In this document: in pieces, positions 25,833 through 33,893 of the stretch
Position numbering within the stretch: position 1 is the stretch's first letter
Layout: each line of letters begins with the position of its first letter
Source: Vulcanimicrobiota bacterium
GTDB taxonomy: Bacteria > Vulcanimicrobiota > Vulcanimicrobiia > Vulcanimicrobiales > Vulcanimicrobiaceae
DNA length: 36,771 nt
Direction: 5' to 3'
NCBI GenBank assembly: GCA_027315245.1
Contig: DAHUYK010000059.1
Location: forward strand, 1-36,771
The notes under the pieces: model-generated
Databases searched by the model: none
Seen by the model: the letters and a program-made list of their open reading frames with translations, nothing else
What the model was told of the DNA's origin: nothing
Made by a program: the position numbers and the translations under genes

Positions 25833-27968
25833 ATGGCAGGGGGCGGCTTCGCGTCGAAACCGACTCCCCCTATGCTCGCCCCCGCCAAGCCGCGCCGCAC
25901 CGCGGTCCAGGACGATCCGGCCTCCTATCTCAACCCGGAGCTCTCGTGGCTTGAGTTCAACGATCGCGTGCTGCAAGAGGCGGCCGATCGCCGGAACCCC
26001 CTTTTGGAGCGGCTGAACTTCACTGCGATTTACGATACGAATCTCGACGAGTTTTTCATGATTCGCGTCGCCGGGATCAAGCAGCAGATCGATGCGCAGG
26101 TACTGCGCAAGTCGGAAGACGGGCGGACGCCAGGCGAGCAGCTCGCCGCCGTCTCTGAGCGGGTGCGCGCCTCGAAAGCCGAACAAATGCGTCTCCTCGC
26201 CGAGCGTCTGCTGCCCGCGTTGGAACGCCGAGGCGTTCGCGTGGTGCGCGTCGCAGACGTCGAAGAAGAGGCGCAGGCAGCGCTCGAGCGCACGTTCGAC
26301 GAGCGCGTCTTCCCCGTGCTCACGCCGCTGGCCGTCGACAGCGGACATCCGTTCCCGTACATCTCCAACCTGTCGCTGTCGCTCGCCGTCGAGCTCGAGG
26401 AGAGCACGAGCGACGACGTAACGCTCCACTTCGCGCGCGTGAAGATTCCCGCCACGCTGTCGCGCTTCGTTACGGTCGAGCCGTCGCCGCCAGGCGAACG
26501 CCGCTTCGTGCTGCTCGAAGATCTCATCGCGCGTCATCTCGGTGCCCTGTTTCCCGGCATGGTCGTACGCGACGCATATCTCTTTCGCGTGACGCGCGAT
26601 GCAGATCTTGACCTGCAAGAAGACGAGGCCGACGACCTCTTGGAGGCAATCGAGTCGGAGCTGCAGCGCAGGCGTTTCGGAGAGCCCGTACGGCTCGAGG
26701 TCGAGCGAGGAATGCCCGAGTACATGCGCGACTTTCTCCTGCGGTCGCTCGATCTTCGCCCGATCGATTGTTACGAGATCGACGGCCCGATGGCGCTCGG
26801 CGATCTGCGACAAATCATCGAGCTGCCTGGGTACGACGAGCTGCGCTATCCGCCGTTCTTGCCGGCGATTCCGAAGCGGCTGCGCGGCGTCACGGATCTC
26901 TTTGCGCTCATCCGCGAAGGCGACGTACTGCTCCACCACCCGTACGATTCGTTCGACCCTGTGCTGCAGTTCTTGCGGCAAGCCGCAAGAGACGAACGCG
27001 TTCTGGCCATTAAAGCAACGCTCTACCGCACGTCGGGCTCGAGCTCGCCGATCGTCAGCGCTCTGCTCGAAGCGGCGGAGAACGGCAAACAGGTCGCGGT
27101 CGTTATCGAGCTCAAGGCACGCTTCGACGAACAGAACAACATCGAGTGGGCAAAGCGGCTCGAGCGTGCGGGTGTTCACGTCGTCTACGGGTTTCCGCGG
27201 TTGAAAGTGCACGCGAAGGTGCTCATGATCATCCGGCAAGACGACGACGGCTTGCGCCGCTACCTTCACTTCGGAACCGGAAACTACAACGAGAAGACGG
27301 CTCGCATATATACCGATTTGGGGCTCTTCACGTGCCGGCCCCGCCTTGGAAGCGATACGGTCGCACTCTTCAACGCACTCACCGGATTCTCGAAGGTCAC
27401 GGACTTCGACGACCTTTTCGTGTCGCCCGTAACGATGCGGCGCGAACTTCTGGCACGCATCGACCGGGAGACGGAGCACGCGCGCGCCGGCCGGCCGGCC
27501 GGCATAAGAGCGAAGCTCAACGCCCTCACCGACCTCGACATCGTACGCGCGCTTTACCGCGCGAGCCAAGGAGGGGTGGAGACCGACCTGCTCGTGCGCG
27601 GCATGTGTATCTTGCGCCCCGGCATGCCGGGTCTCTCGGAGCGGATTCGCGTGCGCTCCATCGTCGGGCGCTTTCTCGAGGACTCCCGGATCTACGTTTT
27701 CGAGAACGGCGGTGAACGTGAAGTCCTCATCTCGAGCGCCGACTGGATGGGCCGGAGCCTCGATCGTAGGGTGGAACTCACCGTTCCCGTGCAGGACCAG
27801 GCGCTCGCAGAGACCATCGATCGCAGAGTTCTCGGCATGCTGCTGCGCGACACGGCGCGGAGCAGGAGACTCCTTTCAGACGGCACGTACGAACGCGTCA
27901 CCGCCGGCACTGGCCACCCATTTCTGGATGCCCAACGCATTTTCTTAGCAAAATCTCATCGAGCGTAG
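25833..27968 (+). CDS. ppk1: Polyphosphate kinase 1, with altered second active-site His
   Basis: The protein has 711 residues from the ATG at 25833; an ATG at 25872 would give 698. The N-terminal helical domain starts with YLNPELSWLEFNDRVLQEA. The phosphorylated histidine is His460 in RLKVHAKVLM, preceded by ATLYRTSGSSSPIVSALL and ELKARFDEQNNIEWAKRLE. It is followed by YLHFGTGNYNEKTARIYTD. The second phospholipase-D-like half has CILRPGMPGLSERI, but the usual LEH (E. coli His592) reads FLEDSRIYVF, with Asp617. SSADWMGRSLDRRVE follows normally. It reversibly makes polyphosphate from ATP. No Shine-Dalgarno is seen at either start. Confidence 0.95.
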   Translation: MAGGGFASKPTPPMLAPAKPRRTAVQDDPASYLNPELSWLEFNDRVLQEAADRRNPLLERLNFTAIYDTNLDEFFMIRVAGIKQQIDAQVLRKSEDGRTPGEQLAAVSERVRASKAEQMRLLAERLLPALERRGVRVVRVADVEEEAQAALERTFDERVFPVLTPLAVDSGHPFPYISNLSLSLAVELEESTSDDVTLHFARVKIPATLSRFVTVEPSPPGERRFVLLEDLIARHLGALFPGMVVRDAYLFRVTRDADLDLQEDEADDLLEAIESELQRRRFGEPVRLEVERGMPEYMRDFLLRSLDLRPIDCYEIDGPMALGDLRQIIELPGYDELRYPPFLPAIPKRLRGVTDLFALIREGDVLLHHPYDSFDPVLQFLRQAARDERVLAIKATLYRTSGSSSPIVSALLEAAENGKQVAVVIELKARFDEQNNIEWAKRLERAGVHVVYGFPRLKVHAKVLMIIRQDDDGLRRYLHFGTGNYNEKTARIYTDLGLFTCRPRLGSDTVALFNALTGFSKVTDFDDLFVSPVTMRRELLARIDRETEHARAGRPAGIRAKLNALTDLDIVRALYRASQGGVETDLLVRGMCILRPGMPGLSERIRVRSIVGRFLEDSRIYVFENGGEREVLISSADWMGRSLDRRVELTVPVQDQALAETIDRRVLGMLLRDTARSRRLLSDGTYERVTAGTGHPFLDAQRIFLAKSHRA

Positions 27969-28012
27969 GGGCCAGGCGCTTGGCGGCGAAGGTCGCGGCC
28001 TATTAGGCCCCT
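27967..28012 (+). terminator. Possible 3' hairpin of ppk1
   Basis: Shortly after the ppk1 stop, AGGGGCC (27967-27973) can pair with GGCCCCT (28006-28012). A smaller GGCC-TATTA-GGCC hairpin (27997-28010) lies inside the right part. The following bases are C-rich with only a short TTT, so this is at best a weak intrinsic terminator. It may instead belong to the 5' region of the receptor gene. Confidence 0.3.
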
Positions 28013-28076
28013 CCCGCCCCCTTTGCACGGGCGCTGAGGCCATTTCGACCGCTACTCATCATTGTAGGGAGGACAC

Positions 28077-31000
28077 GTGAGTACTCTCATCCGCATCCTG
28101 ACGGCGTTGCTCTTTGCGACGCTCACCGTCGGACCCGTAAGCGCGGCGACGGTGACGCATGCAAACCTCGTGGCTCAGGCTTCCGGTTCGGTGCAGGGCA
28201 GCGCGACCACGTCCGAAGGCGCTCCCGTCCCGGGGGCGTCCGTCTCGCTCGTCGGGCCGCAGACGTATACGACGACGACCGACGCGACCGGTGCGTTCAC
28301 GATCTCGAACATTGCGCCCGGCATCTACCGCCTCACCGTGCAGAAGCCGGGATACCAGACCGCTCAGAACGACGTTGCGGTCGTCAGCGGAGCACCCGTG
28401 AGCGTCGCCGTGACGATGCCTATCGCAACGTTTACGTCGCTGCGCACGATCGCTCGCGTCTCCGTCAGGGGGCGCGGCGCGTTCAACACGTCGACCGCCG
28501 CGGTCAACACGCTGACCTCGCAGCAGTTCGAAGAAGAGGGCCAGTACTCGGTCAACCATACGCTGGATCAAATCCCTGGCCTTCAGATCAGCTATCCGAC
28601 GTCGAGCGCAAACGGCGCATCTGCGGGCTCTATCGTCGTGCCGAACATTCGCGGCGGCCTGTCGTACGAGACGGCAACGCTCATCGATGGTCACCCGCTC
28701 GCGGTCGTCGACTACGGCGACTACGTCACGACGTTCTTGAACAGCTACCTCTTCTCGGGCGTCGAAGTCATTAAAGGCCCGGGTGCGATGTCGCCGGAGA
28801 CGAACTACGCCATCGGCGGTACGCTGAACTTTCACACGAAGGACCCCACGCTGACGTTCGTTCCCGATTACGGAATCGGTTACATCAGCGACGGCGGAAC
28901 GTACTATCACTTCGGTGCTTCCGACACCATCTTGAACGGAAAGATGGGATTTGTTTTTGAACTGGCCGGCGTGAACGACCCCGGTCTCATGCACAACCAG
29001 CGAACGTACTTCAACGTCGGTCCGGGGCCGAACGGGGTCATCGGCTGGAACGGCACGACGGGAAACGTGGCGAACTACAACGACAGCCGGGCGTATCTCG
29101 GCAACACGGAGACGGCGCCGTTCTCACTGCAAGGTCTCGTCGGGTGTTGTTACACGTACAACGGGTACTTCAATCAGTACGCCGAGTTGCTCAAGGCCCA
29201 GTACCATCTCTCCGACTACACGCGCTTGACGGTGAGCTACTTCGTCACCGAATCGTATGCCGATCAAAACGCAAACACGGCGTCCACGCTGCAACCGGAC
29301 GTTTTCGCTCCCGCCTCCGGCCACGGCTACGCGGGATCGCTTACGCCCGGGACGCACTTTTGGGGCCCATCCGGAGGTCCGTACCCGGGATCGACCGGTG
29401 GCACCGAGGGCGAGGTGAACTCAGAGCCTGTCGTTCAGGCGGAGCTTTCCAGCGCCATCGGCAACAACACGATCCTGGCGCGCTACTACCACGCGAACGT
29501 CAATCGGTTGATCGACGGTGGATCGGATAGCCCGTACGTCCCGGTCGTGCAAGACTACACGTACTACGGCGTCAATCACGAAAGCGCGAATTACACGACG
29601 TACAACGGCGCCGCCTTGCCGACGGCGTTCTTCTCCTACTACCGGCAGTTCGAACTCGACAAGCTCAACGGATGGTCGTTCGAGTTTACGCATCCGTACG
29701 GAGAGGGCAACGAAACGACCCTCAGCGCTGAGTCGACGGACTACCAAACGAACGGCGTAGGAAGCCTCTCTGGGTGTTCGCCGGGTTCGAACGCGGCGGG
29801 ACAGTTCACGGGGCTCAGCTGCCCCGCACTCGATCCGTACCCCGGGCTCGCCGCGCCGTCGACGACGGTTCCAGGCGGCTCGAGCCAGATCATGAACACG
29901 TACATGCTGCGGAACATCATCAATGTGAGTCCGACGCTGCAGTGGACGTTGTCGCTCTACGACAACACGTACCACAACACGTTTGCCAACGAGTGCATCT
30001 TCACGGCCGGCTGGTATGGCCAGAACGGCAGCAACCTCAACAAGCAGGGCGCTTCGTGCTCGCCGTACGGAACGAATGTCGCCTGGGCGACGACGAATCA
30101 GTCACATTTGGACGAGCGTACGGCGCTCGAATGGCGTCCTCGGCCAAACCTGGCCGTGCGACTGTCAGCTGGCTCGAGTATCGCTCCTGAGTACCTCGCG
30201 GAGCTGACGCGGCCGCTCGGGTACCCATCGTGCCCGTTCGGTTGCGGCGGCGCGGTGACAATCAATGCCCCTAACTCGAACCTCCACCCCGAGACGTCGT
30301 GGGGCTACGATCTCGGCTCTGACTATCGGTTCGGCGACGGTGACACGGTGGCATCGGTCGACTTCTACATGACGAACCTCTTTAACCACTTCATCACGTC
30401 GGTGTACAGTAGCGGCTTGTTCTGCACGAACGCCCTCTATCCGGGCTCGAACTGCGGCACCACGCCGGTTCCAATCTACTACAGCCAAAACCAAAACGTG
30501 TCCAACGCACGGTTCGAAGGCGCGGAGCTCGGCTTCAGGCATACTCCCGAGCACGGCATCGGTTTCGACCTGACAACGTCGCTAGAGCATGCGTACGCGT
30601 ACAATCTCGCGCCGGGCTTCTACTGCATGCCGGTGTCGGGCCATCCCGGTCTGCCGTGTATTCCCGAAAACTACAATACGAACCTCAACATCATCGCCGG
30701 CGGCCAGTTCGAGGGCAACGCGAGCTTCGCCGGATCGTACTACTGCGGAACATGGGCTGCGCCGCACTACCACAACGCGGCCTTCCCGTTCACGTGCAGC
30801 GACAGCCCGAACGGCTTCTCGAACACGAACATCCCCTACCTTACGGGGCACGCCGAGATAAACTGGACCGGGCGAGGCGGATGGCGTGCCGTGTTCGGCA
30901 GCACGTTCTTAGGCAAGAACAACTCGTTCAACGCACCACCGTTCTGGATCACGTACGCGTCGCTTCGCGTGCCGATCAATAGCGCGTTGTCGCTCCAAGT

Positions 31001-31163
31001 CTCCGGAGATAACATCTTCAACTCGCTGCCGGGTTACTACGAGTACATCGGCACCGGCGTGAACTACGGTCTGGCAAATGGCCAGCAAGCGGCGTCGATC
31101 GAGAACCAGCTCGGTCCCGCCGTATGGCACGTCGAGTTGACGAAAACGTTCACCGGGCCCTAA
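28077..31163 (+). CDS. TonB-dependent receptor with N-terminal carboxypeptidase-like domain
   Basis: The 1028-residue outer-membrane protein starts at a GTG with AGGGAGG about five bases upstream. A signal peptide ends near PVSAATVTHA. A carboxypeptidase-regulatory-like domain follows (about residues 35-120, GAPVPGASVSLVGPQT, TDATGAFTISNIAPGIYRL). The plug domain comes next (LDQIPGLQISYP, GSIVVPNIRGG, VEVIKGPGAM) and then a large beta barrel ending in an aromatic-poor LTKTFTGP. The barrel contains roughly 16 cysteines in close pairs. No ligand can be assigned, and no TonB/ExbBD genes are in the window. A strong terminator follows the stop. Confidence 0.93.
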   Translation: MSTLIRILTALLFATLTVGPVSAATVTHANLVAQASGSVQGSATTSEGAPVPGASVSLVGPQTYTTTTDATGAFTISNIAPGIYRLTVQKPGYQTAQNDVAVVSGAPVSVAVTMPIATFTSLRTIARVSVRGRGAFNTSTAAVNTLTSQQFEEEGQYSVNHTLDQIPGLQISYPTSSANGASAGSIVVPNIRGGLSYETATLIDGHPLAVVDYGDYVTTFLNSYLFSGVEVIKGPGAMSPETNYAIGGTLNFHTKDPTLTFVPDYGIGYISDGGTYYHFGASDTILNGKMGFVFELAGVNDPGLMHNQRTYFNVGPGPNGVIGWNGTTGNVANYNDSRAYLGNTETAPFSLQGLVGCCYTYNGYFNQYAELLKAQYHLSDYTRLTVSYFVTESYADQNANTASTLQPDVFAPASGHGYAGSLTPGTHFWGPSGGPYPGSTGGTEGEVNSEPVVQAELSSAIGNNTILARYYHANVNRLIDGGSDSPYVPVVQDYTYYGVNHESANYTTYNGAALPTAFFSYYRQFELDKLNGWSFEFTHPYGEGNETTLSAESTDYQTNGVGSLSGCSPGSNAAGQFTGLSCPALDPYPGLAAPSTTVPGGSSQIMNTYMLRNIINVSPTLQWTLSLYDNTYHNTFANECIFTAGWYGQNGSNLNKQGASCSPYGTNVAWATTNQSHLDERTALEWRPRPNLAVRLSAGSSIAPEYLAELTRPLGYPSCPFGCGGAVTINAPNSNLHPETSWGYDLGSDYRFGDGDTVASVDFYMTNLFNHFITSVYSSGLFCTNALYPGSNCGTTPVPIYYSQNQNVSNARFEGAELGFRHTPEHGIGFDLTTSLEHAYAYNLAPGFYCMPVSGHPGLPCIPENYNTNLNIIAGGQFEGNASFAGSYYCGTWAAPHYHNAAFPFTCSDSPNGFSNTNIPYLTGHAEINWTGRGGWRAVFGSTFLGKNNSFNAPPFWITYASLRVPINSALSLQVSGDNIFNSLPGYYEYIGTGVNYGLANGQQAASIENQLGPAVWHVELTKTFTGP

Positions 31164-31186
31164 AACGGAGAAAGAACGATGAGATT

Positions 31187-31220
31187 GCGGGCTTCGCTTC
31201 GGCGCAGCCCGCTTTTCTTT
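31187..31220 (+). terminator. Intrinsic terminator after the TonB-dependent receptor
   Basis: GCGGGCT (31187-31193) pairs with AGCCCGC (31206-31212) around a 12-base loop, followed by TTTTCTTT. This is a textbook Rho-independent terminator 24 bases after the receptor stop. The convergent EVE gene ends just beyond it at 31225. Confidence 0.85.
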
Positions 31221-31224
31221 GCTC

Positions 31225-31686
31225 TTAGAACGGCTTCTCGCCGGCGAGTTCGAGCACGATCCCCCACTCGCGTTCGGTCACCGGCTGAACCGAGAGACGC
31301 CCTCGGCGCAGCAGCACCATGCCGTCGAGGCGCGGCTCGGCACGCATCTGCGCGAGCATAACGGGGCGCTGGAGCCTCTGGATGTACTCGACGTCGACCA
31401 TGTACCACTTTGGACGATCGGGACGCGACGTTGCGTCGTAGTACTCACTGCTCTCGTCGAACTGCGTGAAGTCAGGGTATGCCATCCGGGCGACGCGGCA
31501 GATGCCGACGGCGCATGGCTGCGGAATCGACGAGTGATAGAAGAAGCCGAGGTCGCCTGCGTGCATTGCCTTCATGTTGTTGCGCGCCTGCCAGTTCCGT
31601 ACTCCGGTCCAAGGAGTCGTTCCGTCACGCTTGAGTTGATCGAGCCCATAGGCGTCGGGTTCGCTTTTGAACAACCAGTGCTGCAT
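31225..31686 (-). CDS. EVE-domain protein
   Basis: The 153-residue protein is a single EVE (PUA-like) domain. It begins with the diagnostic HWLFKSEPDAYGLDQL and WTGVRNWQARNNMKAM, then GDLGFFYHSSIPQPCAVGIC, and later WYMVDVEYIQRL. EVE domains bind modified bases in DNA or RNA; in bacteria the single-domain form is widespread and often near RNA or stress genes. The start at ATG 31686 is supported by family alignment at MQHWLFKSEPD. This ATG and the divergent phosphoesterase ATG share the palindrome CATG. Confidence 0.93.
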   Translation of the reverse strand: MQHWLFKSEPDAYGLDQLKRDGTTPWTGVRNWQARNNMKAMHAGDLGFFYHSSIPQPCAVGICRVARMAYPDFTQFDESSEYYDATSRPDRPKWYMVDVEYIQRLQRPVMLAQMRAEPRLDGMVLLRRGRLSVQPVTEREWGIVLELAGEKPF

Positions 31687-32968
31687 GCGTAGGCTGTTCG
31701 TCGCGGTGCTCCTCGTATGCTTGGTGCCGGTTTGCGTTGCGGCGGCCCCGTGGCTCGTCATAAGCGACCTCCACGTGAACCCGTACGACAGCGGCCGGGT
31801 GCCGAGCGGCTACGGCTTCGACACGAACTGGGCGCTCTGGTCGTCGGCGGTCGCGGCCATGCGTGCCGAGCAGCCGAATCCAGCGGTGATCGTCGTTGCC
31901 GGAGATTTCCTCGCGCATCACTTTCCCGCGCTCGTCCTCGCCCATCACGGTAAGCCCGCTGCCGTCGCCGTCGCGACGATGCGGCGGATCGAGCTGAGCC
32001 TCAAGCGCGCGTTTCCGCACGCTCGAATCGTCGTCGCCCTCGGAAACAACGACGACCCATGCGGCGACTATCGCATGCATGCATCGGGCCCCTATCTCAA
32101 TGCGCTCGCGCGCGTTTGGCATCGTCCGCTCGGCAACGCAGGCTCGTACGTCGCAGCCCTTCCCAATGACGATCGCGCCATCGTCCTCGACGACGTCTAC
32201 TGGTCGCTGTTCTACGATCCGTGCCCGGGAACGCGAAGCAACGCGCCGGAGCGCGAGCTTGCATGGCTGCGATCGGCACTTGCCGCGACACGCGCGCCGC
32301 AACGCGTCGTGCTCGTCGAACACGTGCCACCGGGCATCGATGCGATGAGCACGCTCGACGCGCACCGCTTTCTCCTCGTGGACTACATGCGCCAGGCCGA
32401 TGAGAGCGCATATTTGAACGAGTTGCGCGCGCACGCGCCCCAGATTGCCTTCGCAATTGCAGGCCACGCGCATCGCAGCGACTTCCGCGTCCTCGGCGGC
32501 GTGCCGACGATCGTCGCGCCTTCCATTTCGCCCATTTATGCAAACAACCCAGCGTTTCTTACGCTCGCCGTCGGTGCCGGCGGAGCGCTACGCGATTATA
32601 CGCTCGTCGCGTACGATGCGCGGACGGCGCGCTGGGCTCCGGAGTTCGATTTCGATCGTGTCTACGGCGCGCGCCGCGTCGACGTCGCGACGATGCTTGC
32701 CGCCCACGCTGCTATCGAGCGTGATGCAACCGTGCGGCAGCGTTGGGCAGCCTCTCTCGTCGCAGGCTCGCCGGTCGCCGAGGTCGATGCCGGCGACTGG
32801 CGCGCGGCATGGTGCGCGCAAACGACGGCCGGGGCGCAGTTCGAACAATGCGCGCATCTGCGCAGGCGGCTGCTCGTCATTCCGATCGTGGGAGCGCTTC
32901 TTGCGATCATCATCCTCGCAAGCGTCGCCCTCATCGTCCTGCGCGCCGGAAGCTTCCGCTTGCGCTAA
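31685..32968 (+). CDS. Secreted/anchored metallophosphoesterase
   Basis: The 427-residue protein has a signal peptide (RRLFVAVLLVCLVPVCVAAA) and a C-terminal membrane helix (about residues 398-421), so it is probably anchored outside the cytoplasmic membrane. Calcineurin-type metal motifs are present in order: SDLHVN (DxH), VVAGDFLAHH (GD), VVALGNNDDP (variant of GNHD/E), VLVEHVPPG and AIAGHAHRSDF (GHxH). The architecture resembles acid sphingomyelinase-like phosphodiesterases; the substrate is unknown. The Asn in place of His in GNHD is common in that subgroup. An in-frame ATG at 31667 would overlap the EVE gene. Confidence 0.88.
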   Translation: MRRLFVAVLLVCLVPVCVAAAPWLVISDLHVNPYDSGRVPSGYGFDTNWALWSSAVAAMRAEQPNPAVIVVAGDFLAHHFPALVLAHHGKPAAVAVATMRRIELSLKRAFPHARIVVALGNNDDPCGDYRMHASGPYLNALARVWHRPLGNAGSYVAALPNDDRAIVLDDVYWSLFYDPCPGTRSNAPERELAWLRSALAATRAPQRVVLVEHVPPGIDAMSTLDAHRFLLVDYMRQADESAYLNELRAHAPQIAFAIAGHAHRSDFRVLGGVPTIVAPSISPIYANNPAFLTLAVGAGGALRDYTLVAYDARTARWAPEFDFDRVYGARRVDVATMLAAHAAIERDATVRQRWAASLVAGSPVAEVDAGDWRAAWCAQTTAGAQFEQCAHLRRRLLVIPIVGALLAIIILASVALIVLRAGSFRLR

Positions 32969-32976
32969 GTTGTGGT

Positions 32977-33489
32977 ATGCTACAAACGATGATGGATGCG
33001 ATGCAGCAACGCCGCGTGATACGCTCGCAGGGCGAAGGTTGGGAGAACGTCGAGCCTGAGGGATACCGGCCCGGTGCGGCGGTCGGCGTAGAGCGTCACA
33101 CGATTCTCGGCGGACGTAAGAGCGACCCGGCGCAGCCCGGTCCTCGCATGGAACTGCGCTACTTCGAGCTTGCGCCCGGAGCGGTCTCGCGCATGGAGAA
33201 GCACGAGCACGAGCATTACGTGTTGATTCGGCGCGGCGCCGGTTATGCGATCGTCGGCGAGAGCGTCTCGGCCGTCGGCCCGAACGACGTCGTGTACGTC
33301 GCGCCGTTCGAGATCCATCAGTTTCTCAATCGCGGCGACGAGCCGTTCGGCTTCTACTGCATCGTCGACGCCTGTCGAGACGTTCCGCAGGAACCTTCCG
33401 AAGAGGACATCGCACGACTCAAAGACACGCCGGCGGGAGCAGTCGCAAAGCCGTTTGCGGTTCCGCTGCCTTCGAGGTTGCGCTCGTGA
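32977..33489 (+). CDS. Cupin-domain protein
   Basis: The 170-residue product contains one cupin fold. Motif 1 is ELAPGAVSRMEKHEHEHYVL with a HxHxxH-like metal site, then GAGYAIVGESV. Motif 2 is NDVVYVAPFEIHQFLNRG, with a second histidine. No enzyme activity can be named. Four ATGs (32977, 32989, 32992, 33001) could start it and none has a Shine-Dalgarno; a TATGCT sequence just before 32989 could be a -10 box for a leaderless transcript. Its stop overlaps the next gene's GTG (GTGA). Confidence 0.82.
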   Translation: MLQTMMDAMQQRRVIRSQGEGWENVEPEGYRPGAAVGVERHTILGGRKSDPAQPGPRMELRYFELAPGAVSRMEKHEHEHYVLIRRGAGYAIVGESVSAVGPNDVVYVAPFEIHQFLNRGDEPFGFYCIVDACRDVPQEPSEEDIARLKDTPAGAVAKPFAVPLPSRLRS

Positions 33490-33893
33490 GCGTCAAGGTC
33501 TACGGCTGCAACCACATCGCAATCGAGGTCGACGACGTCGAACGGGCGGTCGCCTTTTACGAAGACGTGTTCGGGTTGCAGAAACTCGACGAGGGCGAAG
33601 GCGATGCGTTCTTCAAGCTCGGCGAACATCAATTTCTCGCCATGTTCGAGCGTACGAAGAGCGAGCGCGACGTCGTGCGCCACTTCGGGCTGATCGTCCA
33701 CGACGAGTCGCAGATCGCCGGCCTGCGCACAAAGCTCACGGAGAAGTACGGCATCGCATTGATACCGGGCTTTCGCTGCGACTTCCACGATCCGTTTGGG
33801 AATCGCGTGCAGGTCGTCGATCTGCATGACGAGTCGCTCGTGTGGCTGCTGCCCTATCAGGAAGTGCAGAAGGCGGGTTTGCGACCGGTCTAG
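33486..33893 (+). CDS. VOC-family (glyoxalase/dioxygenase fold) protein
   Basis: The 135-residue protein has two paired beta-alpha-beta-beta-beta modules of the vicinal-oxygen-chelate fold. VYGCNHIAIEVDDVERAVAF starts module one with its metal histidine. HFGLIVHDESQI starts module two, and FHDPFGNRVQVVDLHD gives the typical DPxGN turn. Substrate is unknown. It is translationally coupled to the cupin gene, so the two metal-binding proteins may act together. Its stop shares the palindrome CTAG with the stop of the convergent sulfurtransferase gene. Confidence 0.88.
   Translation: MSVKVYGCNHIAIEVDDVERAVAFYEDVFGLQKLDEGEGDAFFKLGEHQFLAMFERTKSERDVVRHFGLIVHDESQIAGLRTKLTEKYGIALIPGFRCDFHDPFGNRVQVVDLHDESLVWLLPYQEVQKAGLRPV

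Noticed and set aside
24210-27569. Single 1119-residue minus-strand open frame
   Set aside because: The upstream two thirds are antisense to the well-supported ppk1 gene and show no family features. The true gene starts at the TTG 25340 behind a GGAGG.
27969-28076. Possible cobalamin or other riboswitch before the TonB-dependent receptor
   Set aside because: The leader is only about 108 bases, and I cannot find a B12 box or other conserved aptamer core in it.
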